Counted from the stretch's first letter, positions 1-8,651 are shown. The stretch: 64,000 bases of DNA from Bacillota bacterium (GCA_023400985.1 JAEXEN010000007.1:1-64000); one strand, 5' to 3'. The notes: generated by a model not told the origin, from the letters alone. Numbers and translations are program-made.

Positions 1-180
1 CGTGGTGGTTTTACCCGCGCCGTTCGGCCCTAAAAGGCCGAAAATTTCCCCTCGCTCCGCGTTGAAGGAAAGGTCGCTGACCGCATGAACGGTCTTTTCT
101 TTGGTGTTTTCCAGCTTTTGCTGCTTGGCGGAAAGCCGGAAGGACTTACATAGGCCGCTTACACGAATGATATCCGCCAT
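1..180 (-). CDS. ABC transporter ATP-binding protein (5' part only)
   Basis: Reading leftward from an ATG at 180, the frame stays open to the window edge and gives about 60 residues. They hold a typical ABC ATPase N-terminus and a complete Walker A motif, GPNGAGKTT, at the edge. An AAAGGA ribosome binding site lies just upstream of the start. The long insertion between the first strand and Walker A (KQQKLENTKEKTVHAV) resembles NatA/CcmA-type export ATPases that energise drug or sodium efflux. The transport substrate cannot be told from this fragment. The signature and Walker B motifs lie outside the window. Confidence 0.85.
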   Translation of the reverse strand, partial: MADIIRVSGLCKSFRLSAKQQKLENTKEKTVHAVSDLSFNAERGEIFGLLGPNGAGKTTT

Positions 181-225
181 CTGTTTAATTCCTTTCATAT
201 ATGGACATTTTGGAACCCTTTGACA

Positions 226-255
226 ATCATAACATAATATCTGCGCTTCCATCAA
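226..255 (-). promoter_or_regulatory. Possible promoter of the ABC transporter gene
   Basis: On the minus strand TTGATG (250-255) is separated by 18 bases from TATGAT (226-231), about 45 bases before the start codon of the leftward ABC gene. The hexamers are close to sigma-A consensus. No test of activity is possible here. Confidence 0.4.
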
Positions 256-342
256 ACGATCCATATGGAAATTTGCCGGCTCTATATTAAAACATTGTAA
301 AACCATAGCACTTCTCCTCTGATCTCCGTGGTGTGTTCCGCC

Positions 343-371
343 TTGACGCGGGGCGTTTTTGCATGTAAAAT
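343..371 (+). promoter_or_regulatory. Promoter of the T-box/proS transcript
   Basis: TTGACG (343-348) and TAAAAT (366-371) are spaced 17 bases apart. They lie directly upstream of the T-box leader, so the transcript would start near 378. Confidence 0.55.
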
Positions 372-377
372 AAACGA

Positions 378-593
378 TAGCAAAGGTTTCGACAGGGGAA
401 TATGCCCGGATTTTCCGCGTTAAGAGAGCGCGCCCAAGGCTGCAAGGCGCGCCGCGTGAAAAGGGTCGTCCCGCCCCTCGAGCCGCGGGCAGGCAATGGC
501 CCGCCGCGAAAAGCGCGTTACAGCTTCAGAGCAAAAATTAAGGTGGTACCGCGATACTTCCGCCCTTATCGTATAGGGGCGGTTTATTTTTTT
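378..593 (+). promoter_or_regulatory. T-box leader controlling proS
   Basis: The diagnostic T-box sequence AGGTGGTACCGCG lies at 541-553. It is the antiterminator bulge that pairs with the acceptor end of uncharged tRNA. A terminator follows at once. Upstream, AGAGAGC near 424 and GCGTGAAAAGGG near 454-465 resemble conserved parts of stem I. A CCC or CCG triplet at 470-473, before CCCCTCGAGCCG, could be the proline specifier codon, but I did not fold stem I. The leader should raise proS transcription when tRNA-Pro is uncharged. Confidence 0.88.
560..593 (+). terminator. T-box regulatory terminator
   Basis: A 10-bp stem (CCGCCCTTAT with ATAGGGGCGG, one G-U pair) with a 3-nt loop is followed by a run of T. 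It ends just before the GGAGG site of proS and is the terminator arm of the T-box switch. Confidence 0.85.
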
Positions 594-602
594 GGAGGGC
601 TT

Positions 603-2045
603 ATGGCAAAGAAGAACAATGAGGAATTCGTGCAGCATATCGCCTCGCGCACGGAGGATTTTCCGCAGTGGTATACGGATGTCGTCTTGAAGACCGACAT
701 GGCGGATTATACGGACGTCAAAGGCTGCATGGTCATCAAGCCCTACGGCTACGGCGTGTGGGAGCTTATTCAGCAGCAGATGGACGCGCGCTTTAAGGAC
801 ACAGGCCATAAAAACGCGTATTTCCCGCTTCTCATCCCCGAAAGCCTGCTCGTTAAGGAAGCCGAGCACGTGGAGGGCTTCGCACCCGAGGTGGCGTGGG
901 TCACGCAGGGCGGGTCGGAGACATTACCCGAGCGCCTCGCTATACGCCCCACGAGCGAGACCATCATCGGCTCCATGTACTCCAAATGGATACAGTCTTA
1001 CCGCGATCTTCCGGTGCTCATCAACCAGTGGTGCAACGTGATGCGCTGGGAAAAGAGCACGCGCCCGTTTTTGCGCACGAGCGAATTCCTCTGGCAGGAA
1101 GGCCACACCGCCCACGCCACCTTTGAGGAGGCGCAGGAGGAGACCATGAAAATGCTTGAGGTGTATCGCGAGTTTGCGCATAACGTGCTGGCGATCCCCG
1201 TGATCGTAGGCCGCAAGAGCGAAAAAGAAAAATTCGCGGGCGCGTATGCCACCTATACCATGGAGGCCATGATGCAGGATGGAAAGGCCCTGCAGATGGG
1301 TACTTCACACAATTTGGGCGACAACTTCGCCCGCGGATATGATATCAGCTATTTGAGTAGGGAGGGCAAGCTCGAATACTGCTTTACGACCTCCTGGGGC
1401 ACAAGCACGCGAATGATCGGCGGGCTCATCATGGTGCACGGCGACGACCGCGGTCTCGTACTGCCGCCGCGCGTAGCGCCCGTACAGGTTCAAATACTCC
1501 CCATCGCGCAGCACAAGGAGGGTGTTCTCGACAAGGCTTACGAGCTTTTGCACCTGCTTAAAAACGCCGATATCCGCACGGAGATCGACGCGTCCGATCA
1601 AAGCGCGGGCTGGAAGTTCAACCAGTGCGAGATGAAGGGCATACCGCTTCGCTTGGAGATCGGCCCGCGTGACATGGAAAGCAACCAAGCCGTGCTCGTG
1701 CGGCGCGACAATTTCGAAAAGGTCACCGTTTCACTCGATAACCTTGCGGACACAGTAAAGGCGCTTCTCGACGAAGTGCAGACAGGTCTTTACAACAAGG
1801 CGCTCGTCATGCGTAAGTCTAAGACCGTGGACGCGACCGATTTTGAAGTCTTTAAAGCCAAAGTGCAGACGGGCTTCGTGCGCGCCATGTGGTGCGGCGA
1901 GCGCGCCTGCGAGGAAGAGATCAAGGCGAAAACCGGCGCTACCACGCGCTGCATGCCGCTCGAGGAGCACAACCATCTCAGCGATACCTGCGTACATTGC
2001 GGCAAGCCTGCAAAGCACCTCATGTATTTCGCGAAAGCGTATTAA
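603..2045 (+). CDS. proS: Proline--tRNA ligase (archaeal/eukaryotic-type)
   Basis: This enzyme charges tRNA-Pro with proline in the cytoplasm. The 480-residue protein has class II synthetase motif 2 at about 148-169 (RWEKSTRPFLRTSEF) and motif 3 at about 274-290 (GGLIMVHGDDRG). The C-terminal zinc-type extension holds cysteines in the order CGERAC, RC and CVHCGK. The length and lack of an editing insertion fit the shorter ProS3 class common in Clostridia, not the longer bacterial form. The start at 603 is chosen because GGAGG lies at 594-598. The open frame upstream of it is T-box leader RNA. The gene is monocistronic and controlled by the T-box. Confidence 0.96.
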   Translation: MAKKNNEEFVQHIASRTEDFPQWYTDVVLKTDMADYTDVKGCMVIKPYGYGVWELIQQQMDARFKDTGHKNAYFPLLIPESLLVKEAEHVEGFAPEVAWVTQGGSETLPERLAIRPTSETIIGSMYSKWIQSYRDLPVLINQWCNVMRWEKSTRPFLRTSEFLWQEGHTAHATFEEAQEETMKMLEVYREFAHNVLAIPVIVGRKSEKEKFAGAYATYTMEAMMQDGKALQMGTSHNLGDNFARGYDISYLSREGKLEYCFTTSWGTSTRMIGGLIMVHGDDRGLVLPPRVAPVQVQILPIAQHKEGVLDKAYELLHLLKNADIRTEIDASDQSAGWKFNQCEMKGIPLRLEIGPRDMESNQAVLVRRDNFEKVTVSLDNLADTVKALLDEVQTGLYNKALVMRKSKTVDATDFEVFKAKVQTGFVRAMWCGERACEEEIKAKTGATTRCMPLEEHNHLSDTCVHCGKPAKHLMYFAKAY

Positions 2046-2060
2046 GCGCTTACGCGCTTT

Positions 2061-2404
2061 CGCGCATGTGCCGTTCCGTCACATGCGCGAGGGTCGCTGC
2101 GGCGGGTTTTTCAGGAAGTACCCGCGCCTTACGGCGCGGCCGGTACTTTCTGAAAGGAAAGAAATCCTTCGGATTTCAATCCGTTTCGGCGCGCAAGGCC
2201 GTAGGCCTTGGCCCGAAGGGCTCCGGCTTCGCCGGACGCGCGCATGTCGCCGTAGCCGGAATAAATTAAGGGGCTGTGGCCCCTTAATAATCCCGGGAGC
2301 GTCGGGGGCTTCGCCCCCGGACCCTTGCGGAACGGCCTTGGCCGTTCCGCAAGGATGCATGAGCGCATCGTTTCTGTTGTAGGGCGGGATGATTTCATCC
2401 CGCC
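2061..2404. repeat. Array of nine inverted repeats in a gene-free gap
   Basis: The 558-base gap after proS has no credible gene. It holds nine separate inverted repeats in a row: 2061-2089 (arms CGCGCATGTG), 2111-2152, 2161-2177 (GAAATCC), 2193-2210 (AAGGCC), 2222-2236 (TCCGGC), 2266-2287 (TTAAGGGGC), 2303-2319 (CGGGGGC), 2324-2353 (perfect 14-bp arms CTTGCGGAACGGCC) and 2383-2404 (10-bp arms GGCGGGATGA). Several have TTC or TT loops. The first may serve as a proS terminator, although its T-run is poor. The rest look like clustered REP-like palindromes. Confidence 0.75.
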
Positions 2405-2539
2405 GCGTGTTGCCGCCAATGCATTGTGATACCTGTAAGGGCTGTTGTACGAAGAAAAAGTGCGACGGCCTCTTTTGATATTTGGGGAAAGGGTGTATTG
2501 CAGCTATGCAAGCATAAAGATAGGCGGTATTTTGCACGC

Positions 2540-2568
2540 TTGACAAAGCATGCAAGCGACCATATAAT
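2540..2568 (+). promoter_or_regulatory. Promoter of the fatty acid synthesis operon
   Basis: TTGACA (2540-2545) and TATAAT (2563-2568) match sigma-A consensus exactly, with the ideal 17-base spacer. They sit just before the first gene of the fab operon. Confidence 0.85.
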
Positions 2569-2584
2569 TAGTTAATCTAACTAA
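2568..2584. promoter_or_regulatory. Palindromic operator, probably for the MarR/FabT regulator
   Basis: TTAGTTA-ATC-TAACTAA is a perfect 7-bp palindrome whose first base is the last base of the -10 box. Repressor bound here would block the promoter. By analogy with FabT, the adjacent MarR-type protein is the likely ligand. Confidence 0.7.
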
Positions 2585-2603
2585 TATATGGGAGATGCGC
2601 GCG

Positions 2604-3071
2604 ATGGATGATTTTTCCGTACGGCTTAACGATTTGCTGGTCGATACCTTCCGCTCCATCCTGAAGGTGGAGGAGCAAATGCTTCAAAAGCATCTCACGC
2701 TCAACCTCTCCATCAGCGAAATGCACCTTATCGAATCGGTTGGAAAAGGGGGCGACGGGGGGCGTACCATCAGCGGCATCGCCGACGACCTCTCTGTTTC
2801 TTTACCTTCCGTCACCGTGGCCATCAACAAGCTTCAAACGAAGGGTTATGTGGAAAAAATGCGAAGCCTGGCCGACAGCCGCATGGTGTATGTGAAGCTT
2901 ACCCGCAACGGCAAACGGGTGGACGCGGTGCACCGCCACTTTCACGAGCTTATGGTGGCAGGCATTGCCCAGGGCCTTAGCGAAGACGAGCGGCAAACGC
3001 TCGCAAACGGCATCGTTAAGCTGAACGCGTTTTTTAAAAACACATTAAAGCCGGAGGAAAACGGTCAATGA
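2604..3071 (+). CDS. fabT: MarR-family repressor of fatty acid synthesis (FabT-like)
   Basis: The 155-residue protein has a MarR winged helix at about 38-105, with the wing motif DSRMVYVKLT. In Firmicutes, MarR regulators at the head of fab operons (FabT) repress the operon when long acyl-ACP is available. Start 2604 is preferred to an in-frame ATG at 2595 because GGGAG (2590-2594) is then 9 bases upstream. The stop overlaps the fabH start (ATGA). A perfect promoter and a palindrome lie immediately upstream, so autoregulation together with the operon is likely. Family assignment is certain. The FabT role is inferred from position. Confidence 0.88.
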   Translation: MDDFSVRLNDLLVDTFRSILKVEEQMLQKHLTLNLSISEMHLIESVGKGGDGGRTISGIADDLSVSLPSVTVAINKLQTKGYVEKMRSLADSRMVYVKLTRNGKRVDAVHRHFHELMVAGIAQGLSEDERQTLANGIVKLNAFFKNTLKPEENGQ

Positions 3072-4033
3072 GCTTTACCATTGTGGGAACGGGCAGCGCG
3101 TATCCCGCGCGCGTCGTCACAAACGATGAGCTTTCGCAACTCGTCGATACCAGCGACGCATGGATATTTTCTCGCACGGGCGTAAAGGAAAGGCGCGTCT
3201 TAACGAGCGAAACGCTTGAAGACATCGCGTTTGAAGCGGCAAGCCGCGCGCTTGAGAACGCGGGCATAGCGCCCGAGAAACTTGATCTTATCGTGTGCGC
3301 CACCATACGCAACGATTATATCACGCCCTCGCTTGCCTGCATGCTGCAAAAGCGGCTTGGCGCTTTGTGCATCAGCATGGATATAAACGCCGCCTGCTCG
3401 GGCTTTTTATATGCCTTGGACGTGGCGGACGGTTATTTTACACGCAAACGGGTAAAAAATGCGCTCGTCGTGGCCGCCGAGGCCCTGTCAAAAATGACCG
3501 ACTGGACGGAGCGCTCCACATGTGTGCTCTTTGGCGACGGCGCGGGCGCGGCGGTATTGCAAGAGGGCGACGGCCTGCTTTCGTTGCGCCTGAGCGCAAG
3601 AGGAAACGAGACCCCGCTCAACATTCCGAACATCGAGGGCAAAAGCCCCTTTTCTCAAATCGAGGAAAGGCCGCAATGCGTGTACATGAGCGGACAGGAT
3701 GTTTATAAGTTTGCCGTAAACGCGCTTTGCCGCGACCTTGAGGCCGTTATAGAAGATGCGGGCGTAAGGCAGGAAGACATCGCCTATGTGCTGCCCCATC
3801 AGGCAAACCTGCGCATCATCGAGGCGGCTATAGGCAAGCTCAACATCGGCGGCGAAAAATACCTTGTCAACATAGAACGCTTTGGCAACACCTCGGCCGC
3901 GAGCATACCCATATTGCTCGACGAATTCAACCGAAAAAACTTTTTTAACGATGGCGACTTACTTGCGCTCAGCGCGTTTGGCGGCGGGTTTACCTCCGGC
4001 GCATGCGTGCTGCGCTGGTGTAAGAAATCATAA
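3068..4033 (+). CDS. fabH: Beta-ketoacyl-ACP synthase III
   Basis: FabH starts fatty acid synthesis by condensing acetyl- or branched acyl-CoA with malonyl-ACP. The 321-residue protein has the catalytic triad in order: Cys110 (INAACSGF), His244 (LPHQAN) and Asn274 (GNTSAAS). Length is normal for the family. The start overlaps the fabT stop by four bases, so translation is probably coupled. acpP follows after about 30 bases. Confidence 0.96.
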   Translation: MSFTIVGTGSAYPARVVTNDELSQLVDTSDAWIFSRTGVKERRVLTSETLEDIAFEAASRALENAGIAPEKLDLIVCATIRNDYITPSLACMLQKRLGALCISMDINAACSGFLYALDVADGYFTRKRVKNALVVAAEALSKMTDWTERSTCVLFGDGAGAAVLQEGDGLLSLRLSARGNETPLNIPNIEGKSPFSQIEERPQCVYMSGQDVYKFAVNALCRDLEAVIEDAGVRQEDIAYVLPHQANLRIIEAAIGKLNIGGEKYLVNIERFGNTSAASIPILLDEFNRKNFFNDGDLLALSAFGGGFTSGACVLRWCKKS

Positions 4034-4062
4034 ATATATTTTTAAAAACGGAGGACAGCACC

Positions 4063-4296
4063 ATGGTATTTCAAAAAACAGCCGGGATCCTTGCGGAGTA
4101 CAAGGGCGTGGAGGAAAGCTCCATCGCACCCGAAACCACCTTGGAGCAGCTTGAGCTTGACTCGCTCGATAAGGTGGAGCTCATCATGATCCTCGAGGAG
4201 AACTTCAACGTGCAAATCGACGCGGCCACGCCTATAGAGCGCGTGCAAGATCTTGTGGAGGTCATCGAAAAGCAGCTTCGGGAGGGGGCGGTTTGA
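4063..4296 (+). CDS. acpP: Acyl carrier protein
   Basis: This 77-residue acidic protein carries growing acyl chains on phosphopantetheine. The attachment motif LDSLD is at 32-36, with Ser34 as the modified residue. A GGAGG site lies upstream (GGAGGACAGCACC before the ATG). It sits between fabH and fabK, as in other FabK-type operons. The stop overlaps the fabK start by one base. Confidence 0.95.
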   Translation: MVFQKTAGILAEYKGVEESSIAPETTLEQLELDSLDKVELIMILEENFNVQIDAATPIERVQDLVEVIEKQLREGAV

Positions 4297-5240
4297 TGAA
4301 AACCGCGCTTTGTGAGCTGCTTTCCATAGAGCACCCCGTTTTACAGGGCGGCATGGCATGGGTGGCGGATGCCTATCTGGCCTCCGCCGTAAGCAATGCG
4401 GGCGGGCTTGGCCTAATTGCGGCAATGAACGCAAACGCCGATCAACTGCGTGCCGAAATTCAAAAGGCGCGCGCGCTCACAAACAAACCCTTCGGTGTGA
4501 ACATCATGCTCATGAGCCCCTTTGCAGATGAAGTAGCCAAGGCCGTAGTCGAAGAAAAAGTCGAGGTCGTGACCACGGGCGCGGGCCTTCCCGCAAAATA
4601 CATGCGCGCCTGGCTTGATGCGAACATCAAGGTCATACCTGTGGTGCCGTCCGTGGCCATTGCCAAACTTGTGGCACGCAGCGGCGCTTGCGCCGTGGTC
4701 GCCGAAGGCGGCGAGTCGGGCGGGCATGTGGGGGACCTTACCACCATGGCGCTGGTGCCGCAGGTGTGCGACGCAGTGGATATACCCGTAATCGCGGCGG
4801 GCGGCATTGCCGACGGGCGCGGCATGGCGGCGGCCTTCATGCTGGGCGCAAAAGGCGCGCAGCTTGGCACGCGCTTTTTGGTGGCGAAAGAATGTACCAT
4901 TCACCAAAACTATAAAAACGCTATTTTAAACGCAAAGGATATCGACACCGCCACGGCGGGCAAGCGCTTAGGCCACCCCGTGCGGGCGCTGCGCAACGCC
5001 TTTATGCGCGAATTTATCAGGCGCGAATACGACAGCTCCGTTTCAAACGAAGCGCTCGAGCAATACGGCGCAGGTGCGCTACGGCTCGCCGCGCGTGAGG
5101 GTGACGTTAAAAACGGCAGCGTTATGGCGGGGCAAATCTGCGCCCTCGTTAAAAAGGAGCAGCCTGCGGCGGAGATCATAAGCGAGATCATCGCCGAAGC
5201 CGAACGGCTTTTGAGGGGGGGCGCTTCGTTTTGCGGATAG
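4296..5240 (+). CDS. fabK: Enoyl-ACP reductase II (FMN-dependent)
   Basis: FabK reduces enoyl-ACP in the last step of each elongation cycle. It replaces FabI in many Clostridia and streptococci and is not a triclosan target. The 314-residue protein belongs to the nitronate monooxygenase/FabK TIM-barrel family, with the N-terminal PVLQGGMAW and flavin-binding glycine-rich stretches (GGESGGHVG, AAGGIADG, GAQLGTRF). ATG 4296 overlaps the acpP stop; a TTG at 4293 is possible but unneeded. A GGGAGGGGG site lies upstream. Confidence 0.94.
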   Translation: MKTALCELLSIEHPVLQGGMAWVADAYLASAVSNAGGLGLIAAMNANADQLRAEIQKARALTNKPFGVNIMLMSPFADEVAKAVVEEKVEVVTTGAGLPAKYMRAWLDANIKVIPVVPSVAIAKLVARSGACAVVAEGGESGGHVGDLTTMALVPQVCDAVDIPVIAAGGIADGRGMAAAFMLGAKGAQLGTRFLVAKECTIHQNYKNAILNAKDIDTATAGKRLGHPVRALRNAFMREFIRREYDSSVSNEALEQYGAGALRLAAREGDVKNGSVMAGQICALVKKEQPAAEIISEIIAEAERLLRGGASFCG

Positions 5241-6160
5241 CATTGCTTTTCGCCGGGCAGGGTGCGCAGTACACAGGCATGGGCCTTTCGCTTTTTGAAG
5301 CGTCTCCCGCGGCGCGCGCGGTATTTTTTATGGCGGATAAGCTGCGCAAGGGTACGAGTGCGCAATGCTTTTACGCGCCTAAGGAGGAACTCTTTCAAAC
5401 CGTCAATACGCAGCCTTGCGTGTTCACAGTAGGCCTTGCGGCGGCGCGCGCTCTGGAAGAGCACGGCATTATGCCTTATGCCGTGGCGGGCTTTTCTTTG
5501 GGAGAGATCGCGGCGCTCACCTTTGCGGGCGCGTTCACGGATGAAGAGGGGTTTGATCTTGTGATGAAGCGCGCCGCGCTTATGCAAACGGAGGCTGAGC
5601 GCACGCCCTCGAGCATGGCGGCGGTGCTCAAGCTTGATGCGGCCGAGGTCGAGGCGCTTTGCGGTTCTATGCGAGGCGTTTACCCCGTCAACTACAACTG
5701 CCCCGGGCAGACCGTGGTGGCGGGGGAAAAAGAGGCGCTTAAAGCATTTTGCACGAAAGTAGCCGAACAAAACGGGAGAACCATAGGGCTCAACGTAAGC
5801 GGTGGGTTCCATTCACCGCTTATGGAACATGCGGCGCGCACGCTTTTAACGGAATTATCTTTTTATCCATTTCGCACGCCCCAAATCCCCGTTTTTGCAA
5901 ATGCAACGGCTTTGCCTTACGCGGAGCCTTTTAAAGAAACGCTTGCCATGCAGATGAAATCCCCCGTGCTCTTTCAAAAGACCGTGGAAGCGCTTTTGAA
6001 GCAGGGCGTGGATACGTTCATCGAGGCGGGGCCGGGCAAAACGCTTTGCGGCCTCGTTAAAAAAATCGCGCCGGAGCTTGAAAAAGTGTACAGCGTGCAA
6101 GATGGGCAAAGCCTTTTTGGCACGCTCGCGGCGCTGAAAGCGGGTGAAGGCCATGCTTAA
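5231..6160 (+). CDS. fabD: Malonyl-CoA:ACP transacylase
   Basis: FabD moves malonyl from CoA to ACP to supply the elongation steps. The 309-residue protein starts at TTG 5231 (MRIALLFAGQGAQ), inside the end of fabK, with a G-rich site at 5215-5221. Catalytic Ser89 is in GFSLGEI, Arg113 is in MKRAALM and His194 is in GGFHSPLM. No ATG start would keep the conserved N-terminal LLFAGQGAQ motif. Overlap with fabK suggests coupled translation. Confidence 0.95.
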   Translation: MRIALLFAGQGAQYTGMGLSLFEASPAARAVFFMADKLRKGTSAQCFYAPKEELFQTVNTQPCVFTVGLAAARALEEHGIMPYAVAGFSLGEIAALTFAGAFTDEEGFDLVMKRAALMQTEAERTPSSMAAVLKLDAAEVEALCGSMRGVYPVNYNCPGQTVVAGEKEALKAFCTKVAEQNGRTIGLNVSGGFHSPLMEHAARTLLTELSFYPFRTPQIPVFANATALPYAEPFKETLAMQMKSPVLFQKTVEALLKQGVDTFIEAGPGKTLCGLVKKIAPELEKVYSVQDGQSLFGTLAALKAGEGHA

Positions 6161-6893
6161 GGGGAAAACGGCCATTGTAACGGGCGCTTCGCGCGGCATA
6201 GGGAAAGAAATAGCCCTTGCGTTGGCGGCCGAGGGCGTGAATGTGGCGCTCGTATACGCGGGCAATGAAGCGGCTGCAAAAAGCACGCTTGAGCAAATTC
6301 GCGCCTTCCATGTAAAGGCGGAGGCCTTCCGCTGCGACGTTGCGGATTTTTGCGCGTCAAAGGCGGCGGTGGAGGCCGTTTTAGACGCCTTTGGCGAAGC
6401 GCACATACTCATAAACAACGCGGGCGTCACGCGCGACGCGCTGCTCCTTTCCATGAAGGAGGCGGATTTTGACGTCGTGGTGGATACGAGCCTGAAGGGC
6501 GCGTACAACATGCTCAAGCATATCGCGCCGCACTTTATCAGAAAACGCGGCGGTCGCGTGGTCAACATTTCCTCGGTGGCGGGGCTTATGGGGAATGCGG
6601 GGCAGGTCAATTACTCGGCGGCAAAAGCGGGCGTGATCGGCCTTACCAAGGCCGCGGCAAAAGAGCTTGCGCCGCGCTCCGTCACCTGCAACGCCATAGC
6701 GCCCGGGCTTATACAAACCGACATGACGGACGCGATGCATGAAAACGCGCGCGAAGCGCTTTTAAACGCCGTGCCCCTCAAACGAGCGGGAACGGCCAAG
6801 GAGGTAGCCGCGCTCGCGGTGTTTTTATGCGGCGAGCAAGCGGGCTACATCACGGGCGAGGTCATACGCATAGACGGCGGCCTTGCCATGTAA
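6153..6893 (+). CDS. fabG: 3-oxoacyl-ACP reductase
   Basis: FabG is the NADPH-dependent ketoreductase of the elongation cycle. The 246-residue short-chain dehydrogenase has the cofactor motif TGASRGIG at 10-17, NNAG at 88-91, catalytic Ser140, and YxxxK with Tyr154 and Lys158. The ATG at 6153 gives the usual family length. A GTG at 6144 would add three residues; neither has an ideally spaced ribosome binding site. The start lies inside the 3' end of fabD. Confidence 0.95.
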   Translation: MLKGKTAIVTGASRGIGKEIALALAAEGVNVALVYAGNEAAAKSTLEQIRAFHVKAEAFRCDVADFCASKAAVEAVLDAFGEAHILINNAGVTRDALLLSMKEADFDVVVDTSLKGAYNMLKHIAPHFIRKRGGRVVNISSVAGLMGNAGQVNYSAAKAGVIGLTKAAAKELAPRSVTCNAIAPGLIQTDMTDAMHENAREALLNAVPLKRAGTAKEVAALAVFLCGEQAGYITGEVIRIDGGLAM

Positions 6894-6947
6894 AAAAATA
6901 AAACGGCCCTGCGGAAAATTCGCCGCGGGGTATGAGGGTAACAGAAT

Positions 6948-8192
6948 ATGAAACGAGTGGTCATTACGGGGATGGGCGTTATATCCCCTTTAGGCAACAC
7001 GCTTGATGAATTTTGGAACGGCCTCATAAGCGGGCGCTGCGGCATAGACTTTATTTCAAAGTTCGACGCGTCCGAGAGCAAGGTGAAAATCGCGGCCGAG
7101 GTCAAGGGCTTCGATCCCGCGCTCTATTTGGAGCGCGGTGAAATACGCAAAAACGACCTATACTCGCAATACGCCATGGCGGCGGCCGTGCAGGCTATGG
7201 AGGCGAGCGCGCTAAGTATAGAAGACCCGCGCAGGCTGGGCGTATACATGGGCTCCGGCATCGGCGGCATGGGCTCGTTTATGGCGGAGCATCAAAAGCT
7301 TCTCAGCAAGGGTATGCGCGGCGTTTCCCCCTTTTTCATACCCATGATGATTGCAAACATCGCCTCGGGCAACATCGCCATACGCTTTAACGCCATGGGT
7401 CCGAACCTGCCCGTCGTTACCGCCTGCGCCACGTCGTCGCACGCAATAGGCGAGGCGTTTCGCGCCATCAAGCACGGCTATGCCGACGCCATCATCGCGG
7501 GCGGCGCGGAGGCCGTAATCAATCCTCTTGCCGTGGCGGGTTTTACAAACTGTATGGCGCTTTCCGCGAAAAACGATCCCGCGCAAAGTTCCATCCCCTT
7601 TGATAAACGGCGCGACGGGTTTGTGATGGGCGAGGGAGCGGGTGCGATCATACTCGAGGAATACGAGCACGCCCAAAAGAGAAACGCGTACATTTATGCG
7701 GAAATCAAGGGCTACGGCAACACATCGGACGCTTACCACCTCACCGCGCCGCACCCCGAGGCAAAGGGCGCGGCGGAGGCGATCGCGCTTGCCATGGGAG
7801 AAGCGGGGCTTACGGGGGACAGCGCCGGGGGATTTTACATCAACGCGCACGGCACGAGCACGCCGCTCAACGACAAGGCGGAAACGCTTGCCATCAAGAC
7901 CGCACTCGGAGAAGGCGCGTATAAAGTGCTTATCAGCTCCACAAAGTCCATGACAGGCCACATGCTCGGCGCGGCGGGGGCGGTAGAGGCCATCGCTTCC
8001 ATTAAGGCGCTTGAACAAGGCGTTATCCCGCCGACAATAGGTTATGCCGAGCCGGATGCGGATTGCGATTTAAACTATGTGCCGAACTGCGTGCAAAAGG
8101 CCGAGCTCAGTGCGACGCTTTCGCTCTCGCTCGGTTTCGGAGGGCACAATGCCTGCCTTGCCTTCGTAAAGGCGGAGGAGGTGGCAAAATGA
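6948..8192 (+). CDS. fabF: Beta-ketoacyl-ACP synthase II
   Basis: FabF condenses malonyl-ACP with the growing acyl-ACP. The 414-residue thiolase-fold protein has the Cys-His-His triad: Cys160 (VTACATSSH), His301 (NAHGTST) and His338 (TGHMLGAAG). The 54-base gap after fabG is one of the longer gaps in the operon. The stop overlaps the accB start (ATGA). Confidence 0.96.
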   Translation: MKRVVITGMGVISPLGNTLDEFWNGLISGRCGIDFISKFDASESKVKIAAEVKGFDPALYLERGEIRKNDLYSQYAMAAAVQAMEASALSIEDPRRLGVYMGSGIGGMGSFMAEHQKLLSKGMRGVSPFFIPMMIANIASGNIAIRFNAMGPNLPVVTACATSSHAIGEAFRAIKHGYADAIIAGGAEAVINPLAVAGFTNCMALSAKNDPAQSSIPFDKRRDGFVMGEGAGAIILEEYEHAQKRNAYIYAEIKGYGNTSDAYHLTAPHPEAKGAAEAIALAMGEAGLTGDSAGGFYINAHGTSTPLNDKAETLAIKTALGEGAYKVLISSTKSMTGHMLGAAGAVEAIASIKALEQGVIPPTIGYAEPDADCDLNYVPNCVQKAELSATLSLSLGFGGHNACLAFVKAEEVAK

Positions 8193-8650
8193 ACATCAAG
8201 CAAGTGCGCGCGCTCGCTGTACTCATGGAGAGAGCGGGTCTCAGCCTTCTGGAGATCACCGAGGCGGATCAAAAAATACGAATGGAAAAAGCCCTGCCTA
8301 CGTACGTTTCGCCGGCCCCCGCACAGCAAAGCGCGGTACGGCCTGCCGCCTTAAGCGAAAGCGCGCCGCTTAACGGCGTTTCTCAGAAGACCGGAGGCGC
8401 GGTGGATTTCAGCAGCATTTTAGAGGTGCGCTCCCCCATGGTAGGCATATTCTATGCGGCACCCTCTCCTGATGCGGCGCCGTTTGTCGAAAGAGGCTCC
8501 AAAGTGAAAAAGGGCGACGTGCTTTGCATCGTCGAAGCCATGAAGCTCATGAACGAGATCGTGGCGGAAACGGACGGGGAAATTGTAGACATCTGCGCCG
8601 AAAACGGGCAGGTGGTGGAATACGCGCAGGTTTTATTTAAGGTTTTTTAA
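8189..8650 (+). CDS. accB: Biotin carboxyl carrier protein of acetyl-CoA carboxylase
   Basis: AccB carries carboxybiotin between AccC and AccD/AccA during malonyl-CoA synthesis. The 153-residue protein has an N-terminal helix region, a low-complexity Ala/Pro/Ser linker (about 37-60), and a C-terminal biotinyl domain with VEAMKLMNEI. Biotin-accepting Lys109 is in that motif. ATG 8189 overlaps the fabF stop. fabZ begins two bases after its stop codon. Confidence 0.95.
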   Translation: MNIKQVRALAVLMERAGLSLLEITEADQKIRMEKALPTYVSPAPAQQSAVRPAALSESAPLNGVSQKTGGAVDFSSILEVRSPMVGIFYAAPSPDAAPFVERGSKVKKGDVLCIVEAMKLMNEIVAETDGEIVDICAENGQVVEYAQVLFKVF

Positions 8651-8651
8651 A

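Noticed and set aside
220..240. TTGACA followed by AT-rich sequence on the plus strand
   Set aside because: The only -10-like hexamers are about nine bases away, too close for a promoter. The minus-strand reading of this region is better.
402..602. N-terminal extension of proS in the same frame
   Set aside because: The extension is the T-box leader RNA, and ATG 603 has a proper GGAGG site and the family's N-terminus.
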